Positions 8,435 to 10,250 of a stretch of DNA of 10,250 nucleotides are shown here, piece after piece. Numbering within the stretch: the first letter of the stretch is position 1; each line of letters opens with the position of its first letter. Source of the DNA: Clostridiales bacterium (GTDB lineage Bacteria; Bacillota; Clostridia; Oscillospirales; Acutalibacteraceae). Position numbers and translations under genes: made by a program. The DNA is taken from contig JAJBVC010000182.1 in the NCBI GenBank assembly GCA_020860025.1, positions 1-10,250 of the forward strand, in the 5' to 3' direction. The notes beneath the pieces were generated by a model. That model did no database searches. It was not told the origin of the DNA and saw only the letters and a list, made by a program, of their open reading frames with translations.

Positions 8435-8463
8435 TTGACAATTTTTGTCATAGAGTATAAAAT
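8435..8463 (+). promoter_or_regulatory. Strong sigma-A-type promoter of pfkA
   Basis: A perfect TTGACA (8435-8440), a 17-nt spacer and TAAAAT (8458-8463) form a near-consensus promoter. The expected start is near 8470, so the pfkA mRNA would have a leader of about 169 nt. This lets pfkA be expressed independently of the upstream operon. Confidence 0.7.
8436..8450. promoter_or_regulatory. Candidate operator: perfect palindrome over the pfkA -35 box
   Basis: TGACAA, a 3-nt TTT centre and TTGTCA form a perfect inverted repeat covering most of the -35 hexamer and the upstream half of the spacer. A dimeric repressor bound here would block RNA polymerase. It does not fit the CcpA cre or Rex consensus as I know them, so I name no regulator. 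Alternatively it is a chance dyad in AT-rich DNA. Confidence 0.45.
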
Positions 8464-8490
8464 GGTGTCTGTAAATTTTGCAACTACAGT

Positions 8491-8616
8491 CGTATTTTAC
8501 GTTAAAGTGAACACAGTCAAATATAAGCGTAAGCTTTAATGGCTGAAAGCCGTGCGGATTAAGGCTTAATACGGACTTGTTGTTGAATGAATGGGCTTTG
8601 CCCTGTTTATTGAACA
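8491..8616 (+). promoter_or_regulatory. Structured 5' leader of pfkA (three hairpins)
   Basis: Three foldable elements lie between the predicted transcription start and pfkA. (1) CGTA-TTT-TACG at 8491-8501 is a small hairpin. (2) 8530-8540 pairs over 11 bp (one G-U) with 8558-8568 and encloses a second hairpin GGCT-GAA-AGCC at 8541-8551. (3) 8581-8592 pairs with 8605-8616 (one G-G mismatch) and continues as GGGC-TTT-GCCC (8593-8603), about 16 pairs in all. An alternative helix AAGCC/GGCTT (8547-8551 with 8563-8567) competes with element 2. Only TTTT follows element 3, so it is a poor terminator. I recognise no known riboswitch class. This could be a regulatory leader or an mRNA-stability element; pairing was assessed by eye. 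Confidence 0.4.
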
Positions 8617-8638
8617 TTTTAGTTTGGAGGATTTTGTT

Positions 8639-9604
8639 ATGAAAACGATTGCGGTATTAACAAGCGGCGGAGATGCACCCGGAATGAATGCTGCCGTTCG
8701 TGCAGTTGTACGTACTGCGTGCGAAAACGGTATGAAAGTGTACGGAGTAATCAGGGGTTATAACGGCCTTATCAATGGCGATTTTGTTGAAATGGATTTG
8801 CGTTCCGTTTCAGATATAATCAACCGAGGCGGTACAATTCTTTACTCAGCACGTTCTGCTGAATTTGCAACTGAGGAAGGTATGCAAAAAGCTATTGACC
8901 AGTGTCACAAATGGGGCATTGAGGGCGTTGTTGTTATCGGCGGCGACGGCTCTTTCAGAGGTGCAAGAGATTTGTCGGAAAGAGGTATTCCGTGCGTAGG
9001 TGTGCCCGGTACTATTGATAATGATATTGCTTGCTGTGATTATACAATCGGATATGATACCTGCCTTAATACTATTATGGATATGGTTGACCGTATTCGT
9101 GATACTTCCGAATCTCACGACAGATGTTCGATTGTTGAAGTTATGGGCAGAAGAGCGGGTTATCTTGCTCTTAACGCAGGAATTGCCTGTGGTGCAACTT
9201 CTATTCTTATACCTGAGGTGCCTTTTGATATTGAAAAGCACGTTATCGAACGTATGAAAAAGACTCAAAAGACAGATAAAAAGCATTTTATTATTATTGT
9301 TGCAGAGGGCTGTGGAATCGACCTTGAAAAGCTCACGAAAGAAATTCAGGAGAAAACCGGCGTCGAATCACGTTACACCATTCTCGGTCACGTACAAAGG
9401 GGCGGTTATGCTACCGTTAAGGACAGAGTTATGGCAACAAGAATGGGCAACTATGCAGTTAAACTTTTGATGAATAATATCGGCAACCGTGTCGTAGCCG
9501 CTCAAAAGGAAGAAGTAGTTGATTACGATATTTTTGAGGCGCTCAATATGACTAAGAGTATTGATATGGATTTGTATAATGTCGCTCATGAGGTTTCAAT
9601 TTAA
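8639..9604 (+). CDS. pfkA: ATP-dependent 6-phosphofructokinase
   Basis: This cytoplasmic enzyme converts fructose-6-phosphate and ATP to fructose-1,6-bisphosphate, the committed step of glycolysis. The 321-residue protein is the usual bacterial length and aligns almost without gaps to the E. coli numbering. It has SGGDAPGMNAAVR near the N-terminus, GGDGS at 101-105 and PGTIDND at 123-129 with the catalytic base D127. R162, M169-G170-R171 and HVQRGG at 251-256 bind the sugar phosphate. Gly104 and Gly124 mark an ATP user; pyrophosphate-dependent enzymes carry Asp and Lys there. R21 and R25, expected in the allosteric ADP/PEP site, are present. The ATG at 8639 has GGAGG (8626-8630) 8 nt upstream. 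An upstream in-frame ATG at 8591 is rejected. The gene has its own promoter and is closed by a terminator. Confidence 0.96.
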   Translation: MKTIAVLTSGGDAPGMNAAVRAVVRTACENGMKVYGVIRGYNGLINGDFVEMDLRSVSDIINRGGTILYSARSAEFATEEGMQKAIDQCHKWGIEGVVVIGGDGSFRGARDLSERGIPCVGVPGTIDNDIACCDYTIGYDTCLNTIMDMVDRIRDTSESHDRCSIVEVMGRRAGYLALNAGIACGATSILIPEVPFDIEKHVIERMKKTQKTDKKHFIIIVAEGCGIDLEKLTKEIQEKTGVESRYTILGHVQRGGYATVKDRVMATRMGNYAVKLLMNNIGNRVVAAQKEEVVDYDIFEALNMTKSIDMDLYNVAHEVSI

Positions 9605-9661
9605 TCGTAGCTATCAAACCCTATAGTAAATATAAACAATATACATAATAATATAGAACCT

Positions 9662-9698
9662 AAAACTCCGCTTACTTGCACGTAAACGGAGTTTTTTT
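9662..9698 (+). terminator. Intrinsic terminator of pfkA
   Basis: AAAACTCCG (9662-9670) pairs with CGGAGTTTT (9687-9695). The stem continues after one C-A mismatch with TTAC/GTAA around a 6-nt loop (9676-9681). Seven T residues follow (9692-9698). On the other strand the A run gives a weaker T tract, so it may act in both directions. It marks the end of the conserved block. Confidence 0.9.
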
Positions 9699-9767
9699 AG
9701 TTAACAAATAGGTTGTCAATAAAAGTCTCATAACTGATAAAAGAAGACTTATAAAAAGCCAAAATTA

Positions 9768-9795
9768 TTGACTTTAATTCTTATTATGATATATT
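9768..9795 (+). promoter_or_regulatory. Candidate promoter of the 3'-end gene
   Basis: TTGACT (9768-9773), a 16-nt spacer and TATATT (9790-9795) each match the vegetative consensus at 5 of 6 positions. Transcription would start near 9802, about 160 nt before the gene at 9964. In AT-rich DNA such matches also occur by chance. Confidence 0.45.
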
Positions 9796-9865
9796 AACAA
9801 AAAAGAGAATTTAGTTATAAATGAAGTTTTTAATGTAAGTTTTTGCTATTTAATTTCACATTCAG

Positions 9866-9967
9866 ATGGCTTGCCTGTTGTTGATATCAACATCAAGGGA
9901 TAGCAATCACTCCGGTGGAATTAAACAACAGAAAATACATTTTACCAAGGAAGGTGAAAAACAATGA
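9866..9967 (+). pseudogene. 33-codon reading frame, possible C-terminal remnant of a lost gene
   Basis: ATG at 9866 opens a frame of 33 codons that ends in a TGA (9965-9967) overlapping the next gene's start as ATGA. The peptide ends GGIKQQKIHFTKEGEKQ: hydrophilic, with His and many Lys and Glu. No Shine-Dalgarno site precedes the ATG, so independent translation is unlikely. The neighbouring frame is open from 9790 to a TAG at 9901 and ends SDGLPVVDINIKG. Joining the two by a single frame change near 9900 gives a continuous, protein-like tail of about 35 residues. Such a tail overlapping a small downstream gene resembles the end of a polymorphic toxin before its immunity gene. That is inference; I do not recognise the domain. 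It may instead be non-coding leader. Confidence 0.3.
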
Positions 9968-10250
9968 ACATTATAGATTATAGATTTTCTAAAGAAACAA
10001 ATGCTTTAATAAAAAATTTGATAGGTAAAACATTGGAGGTTGTTGCTTTTGACAGTCTTCCAAATGCAGCAACAACAGCATACGGAATGGTTAGCATTGT
10101 AGTTGATGGTTGTCGTTATTGCTTTTCTGATTTTTTGGAATCAATCGAATATATTAACCGTACCGAAGATGTGGCAATATTTAAATTTGAAAAAATAAGC
10201 GATTCTGATTTTGCTTCTTTTCTTGAAGAACGAATACCAATTGTAAATAC
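9964..10250 (+). CDS. Hypothetical protein, 5' part (runs off the window)
   Basis: This open frame starts at ATG 9964 and is still open at the window end (95 codons and 2 bases seen). It has a good ribosome site: AAGGAAGGTGA (9947-9957), 6 nt before the ATG. The next in-frame codons upstream include a stop (9955-9957), so the start is well defined. I do not recognise the family. The visible part (MNIIDYRFSKETNALIK...) has no signal peptide or membrane segment. It looks like a soluble alpha/beta protein, with a hydrophobic strand MVSIVVDG near 42-49 and a Phe- and Asp/Glu-rich second half. Codons are more AT-rich than in the operon (AGA, ATA, TTT). Its position after a terminator and its overlap with a short upstream frame fit an accessory gene, possibly an orphan immunity protein, but nothing in the sequence proves this. 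Confidence 0.7.
   Translation, partial: MNIIDYRFSKETNALIKNLIGKTLEVVAFDSLPNAATTAYGMVSIVVDGCRYCFSDFLESIEYINRTEDVAIFKFEKISDSDFASFLEERIPIVN

Larger units (their letters stand above)
9605..9963. other. Gene-poor stretch after pfkA
   Basis: These 359 bases hold, in order: the pfkA terminator (9662-9698); an AT-rich spacer with a 6-bp inverted repeat AAGTCT/AGACTT (9723-9728 and 9745-9750) of unknown meaning; a promoter-like pair at 9768-9795; and a segment from about 9860 to 9930 that is richer in G+C than its flanks. That last segment holds a short reading frame and several inverted repeats. I see no tRNA, IS end or CRISPR repeat. Confidence 0.6.

Noticed and set aside
8587..8613. Eight-codon leader peptide (MNGLCPVY) before pfkA
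   Set aside because: No Shine-Dalgarno site precedes it, it has no run of diagnostic codons, and it is best explained by chance within the hairpin.
7991..8617. 208-codon minus-strand open frame across the dnaE end and the pfkA leader
   Set aside because: It is antisense to conserved dnaE coding, has a Phe/Cys/Lys-rich composition typical of shadow frames, and no recognisable motif.
8591..8638. Upstream in-frame ATG giving a 16-residue extension of PfkA
   Set aside because: It lies inside the second large hairpin, the GGAGG ribosome site lies downstream of it, and MKTIAVLTSGGDAPG is the standard PfkA N-terminus.
8639..9604. Pyrophosphate-dependent phosphofructokinase
   Set aside because: Gly104 and Gly124 are both present, as in ATP-dependent enzymes.
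9723..9750. AAGTCT/AGACTT inverted repeat as an IS end or attachment site
   Set aside because: It is only 6 bp with a 16-nt gap, with no transposase, integrase or direct repeat nearby.

Overview
The window is a compact, mostly plus-strand housekeeping locus of a low-GC Firmicute, most likely a clostridial, Ruminococcaceae/Oscillospiraceae-like gut bacterium. This rests on the conserved run hprK - murB - rapZ - whiA - dnaE - pfkA, on clear Shine-Dalgarno sites and TTG starts, and on moderately AT-rich codon use. The genus is inference; no rRNA or other marker is present.

Layout. Positions 1-50 (minus strand) hold the first codons of a divergent glycosyltransferase-like gene with a near-consensus promoter. 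From 174, a near-consensus promoter drives a tightly packed block: hprK (HPr kinase/phosphorylase), a ROK-family glucokinase, murB (TTG start), rapZ, whiA and dnaE. Gaps are 18, 12, 62, 7 and 20 bp. No terminator is visible inside the block or after dnaE. The gap 8381-8638 carries a strong separate promoter with a perfect palindrome over its -35 box, then a leader of about 170 nt with large hairpins, then pfkA. A strong intrinsic terminator at 9662-9698 closes the block.

After the terminator the character changes. DNA is more AT-rich, a new promoter lies near 9768-9795, and an unrecognised gene starts at 9964 and runs off the window. Just before it is a 33-codon reading frame that overlaps the new gene by ATGA. 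Its peptide, joined by one frame change to the frame before it, reads like the C-terminal end of a larger protein. This looks like the scar of an accessory gene pair (perhaps toxin tail plus immunity gene), or else a structured leader RNA.

How the genes work together. Glucokinase and phosphofructokinase feed glycolysis. PfkA makes fructose-1,6-bisphosphate, the known activator of HprK kinase activity, and HprK phosphorylates HPr on Ser46 for carbon catabolite control. MurB makes UDP-MurNAc for peptidoglycan. RapZ is a nucleotide-binding regulator tied in other bacteria to amino-sugar supply. WhiA links growth to division, and DnaE is a replicative polymerase. The locus therefore joins carbon status, wall synthesis, division and replication. 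Most unusual against the usual order: yvcK is absent between rapZ and whiA, a glucokinase sits between hprK and murB, and no pyruvate kinase gene directly follows pfkA.
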